Assembly (NCBI GenBank): GCA_025403435.1
Contig: CM046333.1
Span: 17,509,770-17,573,769 of the forward strand
Reading direction: 5' to 3'
Source of the DNA: Artocarpus heterophyllus
Lineage: Eukaryota > Streptophyta > Magnoliopsida > Rosales > Moraceae
DNA: 64,000 bases
In this document: positions 1-13,000 of the stretch, piece by piece
Position numbering within the stretch: the stretch's first letter is position 1
How the letters are laid out: every line of letters starts with the position of its first letter
Position numbers and translations under genes: made by a program
The notes under the pieces: model-generated
Database searches by the model: none
What the model saw: only the letters and a program-made list of their open reading frames with translations
What the model was told of the DNA's origin: nothing

Positions 1-257
1 TACTCGAAACCTTCTTTAAAGCTTGAAATTCCGTAAAACACACTTAAGGTAAATTAGGTTTTTTACCTCAAAACTTCTTGAAACCTTCTTTAGTCTTAGT
101 TGTTAGCTCAATGTCATCTTCTTAATTGCTTGTTTAATTAAAATTAGAGTTAGATTAATTTTGATACGTAGTAACAAAGAGTTCTTGAGGGAATGATCTT
201 TTCTCACTCAATATTACTTATTTGCAATAGCATACACTTACATTGCGATCTCACACA
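1..257 (+). repeat. 3' end of the left LTR of the Athila-like element
   Basis: Positions 97-257 align with 15596-15772 over the block containing 'tagtcttagttgttagctca', the 'gagggaatgat...ctcact' segment and 'agcatacactta'. Similarity is weak before about position 95, so some of the first 95 bases may be rearranged. The LTR ends around 'cacaca', 10 bases before the primer site. Confidence 0.75.
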
Positions 258-266
258 AGAAGTTTT

Positions 267-285
267 TAGTGCCGTTGTCGAGAGT
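267..285 (+). other. Primer binding site, tRNA-Asp type (degenerate)
   Basis: The sequence tagtgccgttgtcgagagt sits ten bases after the LTR end. It resembles the complement of the 3' end of plant tRNA-Asp, the primer typical of Athila elements, with several transitions. A better preserved copy of the same kind of site, on the other strand, occurs at 22262-22281. Confidence 0.7.
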
Positions 286-389
286 TGTTATGATTTTACT
301 AATATTTATAACAAATAACTCTAAATCTTAATTTGAATTTTTATTTTCTATTTAATTTTTGTTTTATTTATGTCTTTATATAACTCTTA

Positions 390-1450
390 TTGATAACAAA
401 TAACACTTTTCTTAACATAACTGTGATTTTATTTTTATTTCGTTTAATAAGAAGTCCCAAATTGATTCCTTTCCATTTTGAGATAGAACATATTTTGCGA
501 AGAAATAGAAAGGATAAAAGAGAAGCTTACAGAAAACAACAGGTCACCATAGATGATACTAGGAATCCAAGGAATGCAAATTATAATGAACGAGAAATGG
601 CTAAAGCGGAACAAAGGGCAATGAATCATCATGTGTTAAGGGACTATGCAGTTCGTACGGTGACAATAATCCCCCAAGCTATTGTGCATGCAAATATTCA
701 AGCAAACAATTTTGAGATCAAGTTGAGAATCCTACAGATGATCTAAAGCACACAATTTGGTGGTTTACTAAGTAAAGATCCCACTGCTCATATCACCAAC
801 TTCCTGGAACTTTGTGCTACCATGAAGCGTAATGTCTCTGAAGGATATGACGAAGAATTTGTTGAACACATTGCCTACCGGTTCAATCACTGATTGGGTG
901 GACCTTGCTAAAATATTTCTTGCCAAATTCGACCCACCAAGCAAGACAACAGAATTGCACATTGAGATAACCGACTCTGCTCAATTTGACGGTGAATCAT
1001 TATATGAAGTGAGGGAGCGATACAAGGACTTACTTTGGCAATGCCTTCACCATGGATTGCCTTTGTGGATGCAAGTCCAAAATTTCTATAATGGACTAGA
1101 TGGGCCCGCTAGAATCTGGTAGACTCAGCTTTAGGAGGAGTTTTCATTAACAAATCACAGAAGGCGGCTCATGATTTGCTGGAAGATATGGCCAGAAACA
1201 ACTACTAATGGTCCAATGGGAGAATTTTGCCAAAGAAAGCGACCGGATGTCACAACAAGATTGATTCAATAATTGCTTTAGCTGCCCAGATTGCTTGTCT
1301 CATTAAACAATTGCAGAATAGTCATCTAGCAGGCTTTTCCATTCAACCGCCAATGCCAGTTTGTGATTTATGCCAAGGGAACCATCCAAGTGGCATAATA
1401 TGCAAATTTCATCTTCAACTTCAACCATCAGAGAAACAACCCATATAGTC
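390..1450 (+). pseudogene. Athila-like gag, frameshifted
   Basis: The capsid-like gag of the element, which would have formed the virus-like particle. Three reading-frame pieces are recognisable. 390-746 carries an Arg/Lys-rich N-terminus ending in a segment with NNFEIKLRILQMI. 832-1122 carries the typical plant Retrotrans_gag core (LLNTLPTGSITDWVDLA, AQFDGESLYEVRERYKDLL, HHGLPLWMQVQNFYNGL). 1227-1448 has the linker and one zinc-knuckle-like CDLCQGNH segment. The pieces lie in different frames. About 50 bases appear to be lost near 845-860, and stops separate the rest. Family is assigned from motif resemblance; there is no intact product. Confidence 0.8.
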
Positions 1451-1899
1451 CAACCTATAATCATTCGTGGAGGAATCATCTCAACTTCACCTGGAACAAT
1501 CAAAATGTGATGAATCCACTACCGGCACCTCAGCCTCAAGAATAGAAGTCTCCCATTGAAGAAGCAATGCTCTAGTTAGCCAACAACACCGACCAATATA
1601 TGACGGAGAAACAGACCAACTTCTAGAATCAATCTACTCAAATCCGGAATTTGGAAGCTCAAATTGGTTAATTGGCCAATATCCTTAATGGGAGGCAACA
1701 AGATAATTTGCCTAGTAAAGCTGATGTTAATCCTACAGAGTACTATAAAGCTATTACCTTGAGAAGCAGTAAAAAAATTAAAAACTCCTTCAAGAGTGAA
1801 AAATCCAACGTGAGTGCTCAAGAGGCATCTTCTACAACATAGATGCCTTTAAGGGAAGACGTACCAAGTCCTCAAGAACTATCATCGTGAGTTCCCTAT

Positions 1900-2635
1900 C
1901 CTCAATACCTAAAGAAGAGCAAGCCTGACAAGCAAAATGCCAAATTCCTTTATGTTTTCAAGAAACTTCACATCGACATTCCATTCGCTAATGCTCTTCA
2001 AAAAAAACAAGCGCTATGAAGTTCATGCAAGATATCTTCCCAAATAAGACGAAATTGGAAGATTTTGAAAGAATTGCACTTATTGAAAGGCATAGTGTCA
2101 TCTTTTAGAAGAAGTTACCCCATAACTTAAGGATCTCGGGAGTTTCATTATTCCTTGCTCAATAGGAAATGCCACTTTTAAAGGGCATTATGTGATCTTT
2201 GTTTTAGTATAAATATAATGTCTTTATCTATTTTTAGGAAGTTGGTCTAGGTGAAGCAAGACCTACAATGGTTTCATTGCATTGTATGTCACTATATCAA
2301 GCATCCAAGGGGATTAATTGAAGATGCACTCATCAAAGTTGACAAGTTTATTTCCCTGCAGATTTTATTGCTCTTGATATGGAAGAAGATAAGGAAATTC
2401 CTATTATTCTTGGAAGACCATTCTTAGCGACCAAATGAGCACTTATTGATATTCAAACGGGTGAAGTTCAAATTAAGGTACAAGAGAAATAGGTGATTCT
2501 CAATGTTTTTAATGCTATCAAGTACCCGTAGACAAGTAATATTTGATTCCACATAGATGCAATTGATGCCTTAGTTTGTGAACACTTTGGTCAAGCTAGC
2601 GATTTGTTTGAAGCAAGTTTGACTTGTCCTATATA
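1900..2635 (+). pseudogene. Athila-like protease region, degenerate
   Basis: Translation across frames gives the conserved stretch before the protease (MKFMQDIFPNKTKLEDFERI, then a KKLPHNLRI segment) and the C-terminal protease end (a run resembling [20 protein letters not shown] followed by ALIDIQTGEVQIKV). Stops and frameshifts are frequent, and no intact catalytic D-T/S-G triad was found. The region ends abruptly at about 2640, where an insertion begins; the element resumes near 5345-5400 with the segment that normally lies between protease and RT. Confidence 0.65.
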
Positions 2636-2639
2636 ATAT

Positions 2640-5345
2640 CCAAAAAATTCATTAATTTTAGTCTACAGTTAAGCCAAGATTTACACAATGAATTTCCTAA
2701 GCAATTTCATATTTTATGAATATGAAGTTTTGCAATATAGATAAAATGAAATCCTATGAGTGCAAAATTTTATGAGTTATGATGTGCTTCATGTGAAAAA
2801 ATTTTGTGAGTTAGTACTCAAAATTTTGTTAAATGCTTAACGAGCAATTTTAGTGTCATAATTATTTTTGTTAAATTCAAATTTGTGATAAAATTCATGA
2901 AGTAAATGTTTAATGGTATAAGGATGAAAGTTAGATGATATACAAGGAAAAATAAGCTAGAAGCTAAATTGTTGCAGAATATGTTGCAACAGATTTTAAA
3001 TTAGATATACAATATAATAATTATATAGTATAAGATTATGCAATATAGAAATTAAACTGCATGAAAAATATAGAAGGTTATAGAACATTGTGGAAGCTTT
3101 AGGAGAAATATTGAGAGTATAAAAAATTTTACGGAGTATAAATTTAGACTACAAAAAGTCAAAAAAAGTCAAACTTTGCTTCTTCAAAGTTGTAGCGTTT
3201 TCTACACAATTCTAGGGAATAAAACCAGTACTAGCAGAGGTATGATGGAAAATATTGTATTTACAAACAAACCCCTTCTTTGGCCTATAAATACCAAAGG
3301 GCTAGTTAGAAAACAGAACTTTTTCTCCACTGTCTTTCTATTTTCCAAATCTGCCACATCTAAGCTCCATTTACTCTTAATATTTTGCTGGTTCCAACAT
3401 TTAATCATCCTTAAGAATTAGCACTCTGGAGAAGCACAAAGAAACTTTTAAGATAAAATCTTAGCCTAGTCTAAGTATGTTCTTTAGTTATTTTAAAGAT
3501 TAAAGTAAGAGTTCCTCATGATTAAATAGTTATGTTATGGTTATGTTCTAATGGAATTATTTTCTAAGAGGATTAGAGGCATGTGAATTTCAAGAATGAA
3601 TATAAATGCTTTGGAAACTTTTAGTAAAACCCTAAGTAAGATTATGTTTTTGATTAGTCATGCATACTAAGTGTTTGTTAAAATATTATGGACTATGGCG
3701 TAAAAATAAAACTATGTGGCATGGTTGGTTTGCATGTTATGTGCTTGAAGATATGTTGGTATAGCTAAAAAACAGACATGCACAGTAAGAAAACAATTTT
3801 CTTGCAATCTCTGTTGCAACAGAAGTTAAAATAGATTTCAAAAATTTTTGTTTTTGAGACAATTAGAGACTGAATTAATTTCTAAGCTTAGCATGACTTC
3901 CATTGGAAAGTTAAAGATGAACAACGTTCATGAAAAACTTTTCCTAGAATTCTAATTAAATCAAGTAGAAAAATAAGGTTTTCAAATCCATCATTTTGAA
4001 AAATGGCCAAAACTCCTTCAAGATGTTTGATTTTGAAAAACTTAAAACACAAAAGTCATGGATCTTATCAAAACTGTTAGGGTTTTTGGAATGGGATTTT
4101 AAAAAATTGGGCACGGAATTTGACTTATGAATTTTATGAGATTTTTGAAACAATATGAAAATGGGCCTCAAACTCTTTGAATTAGTATAGAGTCTTTAAA
4201 CAAGAAATGGCTCGCACTATTTAAGTGCGAAATTATATGTTGAGACATAAGAACCGATAAAAAACGTTTAAGTTAAGAAGCGAAGAAAAGATCCATTGAA
4301 AAGATTTAAGCTAATAGTCGAATATTGTTCTCACAGTAAATAAAGCCAACTTGTAAGGAAAATGAATAGTTGGAAACACTAGCATGAAGAGTAAGTAAGA
4401 TTCAAATCTCATCTATGATATGAGGAACAATGGTTTTCCTATGTTTGGATATTTTGAACATGTTTGAAATTGTTATGCTTGTTGTTTAAGAACTAAGTTT
4501 TGCTATACAGTATGTTTAGAATTTATTATATTTAATGTTTAAATACCAAGATGTGGCATGTGGTATGTTTAGCATTTGATATGCTTATATTTTAAATATC
4601 ATACCCTGACATATAGTATGTTCACCAAAGTTTACAAGATTGATAAACTAAAGACATGAATTAATTGTCCTACCAGCTGTCTTGATATGTGGTTTATAAG
4701 TGTCCGATAAGGGGAGCATCATGTAAAGCTAAGTATTCTGCAATGGAAGCATCATGAAAAGAAAAGACTCCCACGAGAGAAGCGACATGTTATGTTAAAG
4801 TTACAACCTTAGTGTTCGATGGTCTTACGTATTTTGGTATGTACAACTGGACCTATAAGCTCAAGATAAGATAAGAAAGATGATAAAAATAATATAAAAA
4901 AGCATAAATGGAATCATACATGATATTATAGATAGTATTTGTTTGCAAATTGTTTTACAAGATATGTTTGAACTTGCTGAGTAAAAGCTCATCTAGTTTC
5001 CCATGTTGTAGGAAATGTAATAAAGAGGTCAAAGTACGTAATGATGGGTTGGGCATAGCGAGTGTGCAATGCAACGATTAGGTTATAAAATACCACTGCA
5101 TTCTAGTAAAAAGAGATACTACTTTCACAAGCTAGTATGTGTATGTATTTTGTAAATATGAACTTAACTTGTGTTATGAAATATTTTGGAACATTACAAA
5201 GCTAAGAGATATGAATTGTTATAGTTTATGTTGCAATCAAATTTGTAACAAAAGTTATGACATACAACAAAAAAATTGTCCTACACTTTTTTATGTACAA
5301 GTTTTTACTATGTGAGAATAATAAAGTTTAAGATGATAAACATTT
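2640..5345 (+). mobile_element. About 2.7-kb non-coding insertion, probable solo LTR of a Ty3/gypsy element
   Basis: This stretch separates protease from RT, which are adjacent in intact elements. It has no coding similarity. At 4974-5015 it contains gtttgaacttgctgagtaaa and then 'gctcat...ttgtagg'. The same block, reverse complemented, occurs in the 4-kb LTRs at 24245-24300 and 29408-29463. Finding it here on the plus strand suggests a plus-oriented LTR of a related family. Exact ends and target-site duplication could not be fixed by eye. Confidence 0.5.
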
Positions 5346-7062
5346 AAGAATGACTCGAAAAGTTAGGTTACCACATCCTAATCCTTCGATTTTGGAAGAT
5401 CAAGAAGTTATAGAACTTGTGAAATGGATGGATTCTTTCAGTCCTAACAATCAGAAATGTTTTGAAGCTTTGGGACAAGGCCATACATGACCACTCCTAT
5501 CAATTGAAAAGCCACCGACTCTTGAGCTCAAGCCTGTACCGGAACATCTTCATTATGCTTACCTTGGAGAGTCATATAGTCTTCCGATAATTATTTCATC
5601 CTTGCCTTCTAATGAAGAAGAAGAAAAGTGGTTGAGAGTGCTTAGGGAGCATAAGTCAACTATTGGATGGTCTCTAACAGATGTAAAGGGGATTAGACTA
5701 TCAATGTGCATGCACCGGATTTTATTAGAAGATAATTGCAAACCATTGGTGGAAGCAAAGAAGACTAAATCCAAAAATGAAGAAAATGGTGCATTGTGAA
5801 GTGTTGAAATTGTTTGATATAGGGATAATTTATCCCAACTCTGATAGCTTATGTGTGAGCTTGGTGCAAGTGGTGCTAAAGAAGAGAGGTATGACGGTAA
5901 TGAAGAACGAGAACAATGACTTGATTCCTATAAGATTCGTCAGCAATAGGAGAATTTTGATAGATTGTCGGAAATTAAACGAAGCCACTCGGAAAGATCA
6001 TTTTCCTATGTCTTTCATTAACCAAATGTTGGATCATTTAGCGGGACACAATTATCATTGCTTTCTTGGTGACTACTCCAAGCAATCAAATAGCCATAGT
6101 ACAAGAGGATTACGAAAACACCACACTTATATGACCCTATGGCATGTTTACTTTTCAGCGTATGCCTTTTGGTCTTTGCAATACACCAGGCACTTTTCAT
6201 AGATGCATGACGGCGATATTTTTCTAACATAGTCGAGTGGATAATTGAAGTTTTTATAAATGATTTCTCTGTCGTTGGAACTTCTTTGCTAATTGCCTTA
6301 TGAACTTAAAGTTGATTTTGTAGATATATAAAGAAACCAACTTTGCGCTTAATTGAGAAAGGATCCACTTTATGGTACAAGAGGGCATAGCTTTGGGCCG
6401 CCAGATTTTGTCTAAAGACCAAAGATAGAAACAATAGAAAAGTTACCACTACCGACATCGATAAAGGGAGTGCGGAGTTTTTTAGGACACGCGGGGCTTT
6501 ACCGAAGAATTTTCAAGGATTTCTCCAAGATCTCCTAGTCTCTTTCAAATTTATTTGTGCAAGGTACTTCTTTAACCTTTGATGAAGAGTGTGAAAAGGC
6601 ATTTGCAACACTTAAAATAAAAAAAAATAAAAATTAAAAAAAACTTGTGTCAACACCTATTGTGGTAGCATCGGATAGGGAGCTACCATTTGAGTTAACG
6701 TGCGATGCAAGCGACTATATAGTAGGATTGGTCCTTGGGTAGCGAAAGAAAAAGTTATTTCACTCCACTTATTATGCTTGCCGGACGCTCAATGATGCCC
6801 AACTCAGCTGTGCAACTGCCATAAAGGAGCTCTTTGCTATAGTTTTTGCTTTCGATAATTTCGGCCTTATCTTGTTAGCAATAAGGTAATTGTCTTCACC
6901 GATCATTTTGCTATCAAATACCTCATGATCAAGAAGGAGGCAAAGCCGAGACTTATCTTATGTATTCTCTTACTTCAAGATTTTGATTTAGACATAAAAG
7001 ATAAAAGTGGCACCGAGAATTTAGTGACAAACCATCTCTCTAGGCTTGAACTATAGGAGGAA
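5345..7062 (+). pseudogene. Athila-like reverse transcriptase and RNase H, degenerate
   Basis: The segment opens with the linker typical of Athila/Tat pol (LKPVPEHLHYAYLGESYSLP, 5530-5590; HKSTIGWSLTDVKGI, 5650-5690). The RT N-terminal half follows (5777-6202: KLFDIGIIYPNSDS, IDCRKLNEATRKDHFPMSFI). The RT palm with its YxDD box is not readable and appears deleted or scrambled after about 6200. RNase H is recognisable at about 6660-7060 ([40 protein letters not shown]). Stops and frameshifts occur throughout. Confidence 0.75.
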
Positions 7063-7179
7063 AAAGAGTCACAAAAGCCTCCTATTGATGATAAATTTCC
7101 AAATAAGTTAGTCATTTCTTATTTCTTAGTTATTTCTATAGGCTTGAACTATAGGCTTGAACTCTTAGTTATTTCTTCT

Positions 7180-8380
7180 CCAAAGCCTCATCCTTGGTAC
7201 GTCGATTATGTGAACTTTCTTGTGGCTAAAATTATTCCGTCAAATTTTTCCTATCTCACAAAAGAAGAATTTTTTCTGAGTTTAAGCATTACTATTGGGA
7301 AGAACTAGTGCTTTACAAACACCGTGCTGACCAAATTATAAGGCGGTGTGTTCCGAAAGAAGAAATGGGGAATATTTTACTACATTGTCATATACTTGAG
7401 TGTGGAGGAGACTTAATAGGGGAATCAAACTACTGCTAAAGTTCTCCAGTTACGTTTTTATTGGCCAACCTTATTTAAAGATGCTCATGTTGTTTTTACT
7501 GCTTGTGATAGATGCCAAAGAAGGGTGACATCTCTAGAAGAAACGTAATGCCTTTAAAGAATATTTTAGAGGTAGAGCTTTTTGATGTGTGGGATATTGA
7601 CTTTATGGGGCCATATCCTTCATCCTATAATAAGTACATCCTCCTAGCAATAGATTATGTGTCGACGTAGGTTGAGACATCAACAACTCCAACCAATGAC
7701 AGCAAGGTGGTGTTTAACTTTCTCTAAAAGAACATCTTTACAAGGTTTGGAACTCCAAGAGCAATAATAAGTTATAAAGGAACTCACTTTTGCAACAAGC
7801 AATTTGAGGCTCTTTTATCTAAATACGGAGTCAAGCATTATACCGCGCTTGCCTATCATCCTCAAACAAATGTGGAACCCTAAAATTCCAGCAAGGATGT
7901 AAGCTAATCTTTGAGAAAATGGTCCACAGTTCTAGAAAAGATTGGGCTAAGAAGATAGATAATGTCTCCCTATGTGTTGGTTACGGAAAGGCATGCCATC
8001 TTTAGTTGGAGCTAGTGCATAGAGCTTATTAGGAAATGAAGCAACTGGACATAGACGAAATGACTCCTACAAATTAACAAAATGGTTGAGTTTTGCAATG
8101 AAGCATATGAGAATGCCAATATCTATAAGAAGTGGACTGAAGCATGACATGACAAGCACATCATAAGAAGGGAATCTCACCCAGTCAAAAAGTGTTACTT
8201 TACAATTCAAGGCTTTGCCTGTTCCTAGGAAAGCTCAAGTTGAGGTGGTTAAGGCTATTTACGATGGTAAAAATGTTTCCATATGGAGCAGTGGAATTCA
8301 GACATATGGAGAAGGGAACATTCATGGTCAACAGTCAATGCTTGACGTCGTACATTGATTGTGGTTTCAACAAGTAGAAG
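7180..8380 (+). pseudogene. Athila-like integrase, degenerate
   Basis: This would have inserted the cDNA. A zinc-binding-like start survives as HCHILECGGD-like and FYWPTLFKDAHVVFTACDRCQ segments (7380-7520). The catalytic core follows with FDVWDIDFMGPYPSSYNKYI (7580-7645) and FGTPRAIISYKGTHFCNKQF (7745-7810), where the usual second catalytic Asp is not seen (SYKG in place of SDxG). A C-terminal GPFTIVKVFPYGAVE-like segment lies at 8230-8330. Many stops; not functional. Confidence 0.75.
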
Positions 8381-8729
8381 ATCAGCATTCTCCTTGACTC
8401 ATCTTAAGGAAAAGAAGAGTCTGGATGAAGACTACTAAAAAAAGAGCTTCTTAGGAAGCAAACCGAGCTCTTAACACTTTGGCTTTATTCTTGTGTTTAT
8501 TTTTATTTTTTTTCTTACTACTACTAGTATTATTATTATTACTATTTTATTTTTGTTTTGTTTCCTTAGTTAACTTTAATTTTAGGATCTTAGTATTAAT
8601 GTTTCTTTTTTATTTGTCACTTTTAATCAGGTCTTTGGTCAGTTTGGGGGCATTGGCTATAAAAATTCACAAATTCTTAGGCATCCCAAGCTTAGAAGAG
8701 GAGAAATCAGCATTATAAGAAGAGTGACC
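8381..8729 (+). other. Non-coding Athila-like sequence downstream of pol
   Basis: A T-rich tract (8485-8650) is followed by '...tttgggggcattggct', a pyrimidine/purine-rich segment common after pol in Athila-related elements. No gene is supported. The 79-residue reading frame over the T-rich tract is low-complexity Leu/Phe. Confidence 0.4.
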
Positions 8730-11625
8730 TGTTACAACCCAAAAATAGGGTATGACATGGAGGCTTAGTTTAAGAAAATAATTTAAGTTAGGCAAAATTT
8801 TAAAACTTGAAATTAAATTAGAAATGAAATTAATTAAATATAACTTAATTATTTTCTAAAACTACTCCTGGAATCATAAAAGAATAAATAAGGACGTTTT
8901 ATCTTTAACTTCCACTAATCCATGTGAACAACTATTATTTAAACAAATCACGCAAATTAAATAGAAGGTTGAATGTTTTATAGATATGGATTGTCCAAAA
9001 TAGACTACAAAACACAAATTTTAAAAACAAAAAATATGAGTTAAAACGAAATAACTATCTCAAATAAAACTTTAGGATCTTCAAAATTTAATTCTCATTA
9101 TGACCCACAATTTCGGAAATTTTGCAAAGTACATCATAGGGACAGTGTTCGGCCATACAGTCCTTTCATATATACAATTAAATCAAGATAGGAAAAAGAC
9201 AATATAGCTGTACTAGCACAAATCGTCTTAGAAAATTTGACACATATCATAAGCCCAATTGAAAACATCACGATATACATATTGACGACTTGTCAACACC
9301 ATTTCAGTGCTTACTTAATACCACTCTTTGCTTTACCTAAAAGGGGGTTAATTTAAAATAGAAAAATGAGCGAAGGGCCTAATAGAATAACATTTGAACA
9401 AACTTTAACACATCAAAACTATTAAAATACTTAAATAGGCAATAAGATAACAAGTAAATAATTAAGATATCAAAGATTGCAAATGTAGTAAAATAATTGA
9501 GAAAGAGATGAGACAATTTGAATTAAATTCCCATTTCCAACCCCGTGTGTATCATATACTTAACATACCTATAATGCCTTAGCTAATCCCATGCTACAAA
9601 GCCCTGATCGAGGTTTAGGGGCCGACCCCCATGGTTACACTCTACATAACACCATCTCTTTGGCTATCCAAAACCAACCACTGGAAGCTATATGTCTTTG
9701 GTAGCATTTGGATTCCCCGTTATGGTTAGAATTTTTTATTCTGAGTCTCAATAATGATTTCTCAAATTTATTTGTCAAAATATAAAACTACTCATATTTA
9801 CATATTGTATACATTTCGCAAACTTATTCCAATATGCAAAAACACATTTATAAATAATCTTATACTAATCATGTTCATCTTAAGATAACAATATTGGCCA
9901 AAACAGAACAATTTAATTTCAAATCATTGCTGCCAAGAAAGCATTAGAATCCCACCTCTCAAGCTTAAAAACAATTTTTTAATCTTGGAACCGATTAATG
10001 TTTGCTCCATACATCCTTAATCCTAAGCCGTACATAAGAACAATTAAAACTAAAGCTCAATGTATAACCATATTCATAAGTAAATCATCTACAAATCCAT
10101 TTCATTAGTGTGCCATTAAAATTTTATGTAACTTTGAGATATAATGCAACTACATTTTAAAATTAATTAAGATAACATTTTTGGTTGAAAACTTGTTTTA
10201 GAATTAATCCTAAGATTAAAGGGGTTTTAGAAGGTTTAAAAATTTAAAAAAAATAAAGAAAATAATAAGGTTTTTCGCCCTACCGGTCCTCGGGACCAAC
10301 TTGCCATTCTTTGGGGCTCGAGGCCCCTCAAAAATGCCACGGTAGGCCTACGGGTGAAGGCAACCAGCCTGCAGCCCAAGAGTAATCTGGAAGATTTCAA
10401 GTTTAGGTTTTTGAACCTTTCAAGCTCGAAGGTCGATTCTGGACTTGTTATTCACATCTTAGAGCATGGAAAACATACATAAATTATAGAATATCATAAA
10501 ACAACAAGTTTAAACTTATTTGAATGGATTTAAATACCAAAATCAAAAGTTTGATCTTCACATACAAAACCAAAACTAAAACACACCAAGTCCAGTTGTT
10601 GACACTTATATTAACGAAATCATCAACATGCAGTGAGTAATTTTGTTTTAAAACAATAAAATATGTTTCTAACATAAATATCAAATCCAAATGAAATTCA
10701 GTTCAAAAGTTAAGCTTTTGTTCATCAACACCCAAATATGCACATAACCATGAACCGAAAAATTTGCATGAACATTGAGCATGAAATCTTGCATTAAACT
10801 TGATGGAAATGTAGACTAAAAACCAAGTTCGGATTAGAGAAAGCCTACCTCAAAGCTTTTTTGAAAAACACCAAATTTTCGGATTAAAAACCAAGCTTGA
10901 ACTCTTAAAGTTTGTTGGTCATAGAGGTAACGGTTTTGGCTGGTTTTTGGACAAGGAAGGAAATATGTTTATGTGATGTTCTTGGTTGTATTTTTGCTGC
11001 GTTCTTGGCTTGTTTTGGCTAGGTTTTTCCCGCGTTTGTGGTCGTGTCTCAGATGCATTTTTGGGCAAGAAAACAAGCTGCTCTTGGCTGAGTTTTTAGC
11101 TATGCTTTGGTTGAGTTTTTGGTTGTCTTTGGTGGGTTATTTCTGGTTGTTTTTCTGCAACAAGAAGAAGAGAGGGAGAGACGGTTGGCAGCAGCAAAGA
11201 GAGCAGAGAATGAGAGAGAACTGGCATGGGAGAGAGGAGAATGGGGAGTTGTGAGTGTGGGGTTCTAAGTAGTGAGGTGGGTGGGGTATCAATGTGGGGT
11301 GCAGCGAGACTAAAAAAATCTGGTGTTGTTTCCTTAGGCAGGGGGATACACGGTTGAGAGGTGAGAGAAGAGGATTGGGGTGGTTTTGAAATAAAAGAAA
11401 TATATAGGGGTGATTTAAAATAAAAGAAAATATGAGGTTTGTAAGTAAATAGTATAAGTAGTGAGTATAGTTTTGAAAATTAAAATTGTGACAAAAATAT
11501 ATTCTAAATATGTAAAGAGATGTTGTTTATACAATAATAAATTTTTACATCTCAAAATTAGTTAGGCATATTAATTGATCAAATTTTTACGTAGTAAATT
11601 ACAATTAAAATTTTTGGTTGTTATA
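8730..11625 (-). mobile_element. About 2.9-kb probable solo LTR inserted in the Athila-like element
   Basis: The block starts tgttacaaccc and ends ggttgttata, inverted ends typical of plant Ty3/gypsy LTRs (the canonical ends would be TG...CA, here worn). Read on the minus strand it would run from TATAACAACC to GGGTTGTAACA. It interrupts the non-coding region between integrase and the downstream ORF. Inside are AT-rich DNA, a 'ggcctacgggtgaaggcaac' GC-richer stretch at 10280-10380 and a purine-rich tract at 11160-11420. No clean 5-bp target duplication was found (tgacc left, attac right), so the ends may be off by a few bases. Confidence 0.5.
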
Positions 11626-11789
11626 ATTACCAGTGCTACAGTTTGATTTATGGGCGCTGTGATGCTCAACCTGTGCTACAGACCCACAAAAACCCGAGGC
11701 TTCAGCGCGCGGCGTCACCACAGAGAGTCGCAGTGCCAGTTAGGAGTAAAAAAAACTTGAATTAGGGCTTCACGCCGTAGCGCCCATGG

Positions 11790-13000
11790 ATCTGCATTGC
11801 GACGCAATGTCAGGAAAAATGCCCAAAAACAAAAAAAGGTCCCTAAATTTTCAAATCTCTTCTCATTCTCTCAAAGTTACTTTGGTTCCCTTACTATGAT
11901 TCACTCTCAACCACGACCATTTCACCCTCCAACACCCAAAATCATGACTACAATCGTCAAAATTACCACCACTCACCATTTGTTGCCTGCTGTCGATGAA
12001 TTTGGACGAGTTTCGCTGGATTTCGTTACTATAACAATGGTTTTGGGTAGTTGCTCGCCAAAATTTGTGGGCTGTTGTCGGATTTCACTAAAGAGATAAA
12101 GCTTCACTTTCTGTTGAGTATGATCCTGCTAAGTGTGTTTCTAAAGAGGCCTTTGCATGATATATGGAGTCTTTACTTAAGAAGACCCCAATTTTAGAAC
12201 GAGGTTTCAACACTAGGAGCTAACTAGCTATCTTGGTAATGCTCAAAACTGTAAAATCACAAACAACCCTTCTATTCTCCTTTCAAAGCAGTCACGCGTT
12301 CTCTTCAAGAAAATGGGCCTTTGTGAGCTGAGCATAAACTTTTCAAGATCATTAGTGTTAGAGGGTGGGAGCAATTCCCTGTTAGTCCTGAAGAGGCAGT
12401 CATTCCTATTTTGGGAATATTATGCCAGTGCCTATAAGCATGTGGACAACAAGATCAAAGTTCTAAGGAAAAATAGGTAGGTTTGATCTGTACGGGGCCT
12501 TTCTTAGTGACAATTCTGATTTCAATGAGGCTATTTCAACTCTGTGCAAGGACAAAACCCAATGGAAGCTACCTAATAGCGACCTTGTCTCATTATCTGC
12601 CAGTGCTATGGATAGGAATCCGAAAGCATTGTAAAATTTTACTGGAGTTAAGCTGATGTCAGTTACGCACCTAAGTAATATGACCAAAGATCGGGCGGTG
12701 TTGCTTTTTGCAATTTTGACAGGGAAGTCCATTGATGTTGGGAGTGTTCTACATCAAACCGTTATCCAAGTTATTCGCCTTTATACTTCAGGGTCGTATG
12801 TTCCCTCCGTTATCATCAGTTTATGCCGGATTGTAGGAGTCAAATGGGACTCCAATGAACAACTTCTGCATCCAAAGAAGCTCATTGATCGTAATTTTCT
12901 CTATGGCTTCTGGGGCTCGAATGATGAACCCATAAAAGAAGCTAGTTCCTCTAGACCACCCTGCTCTGTTCTTGCTAGAAGTTCTTCTGTGGGAGAGTGA
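11790..13000 (+). pseudogene. Athila-associated ORF resembling the 'putative plant transposon protein' domain
   Basis: Pieces in changing frames spell a conserved pattern: an ERGFNTRS-like motif (12200), VRGWEQFPVSPEEAVIPI (12360-12410), then in the 12656-13000 frame VTHLSNMTKDRAVLLFAILTGKSI...LHQTVI...SGSYVPSVIISLCRIVGV. That order matches the domain annotated in plants as putative plant transposon protein (PF20167, recalled, not searched), commonly part of Athila/Tat-like elements. Its biochemical role is unknown. At least two frameshifts are needed to read it. The ORF at 11797-12099 is its N-terminal part. Confidence 0.6.

Noticed and set aside
11797..12099. Independent 100-residue gene starting at 11797
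   Set aside because: It is the N-terminal part of the decayed Athila-associated ORF and stops within it.
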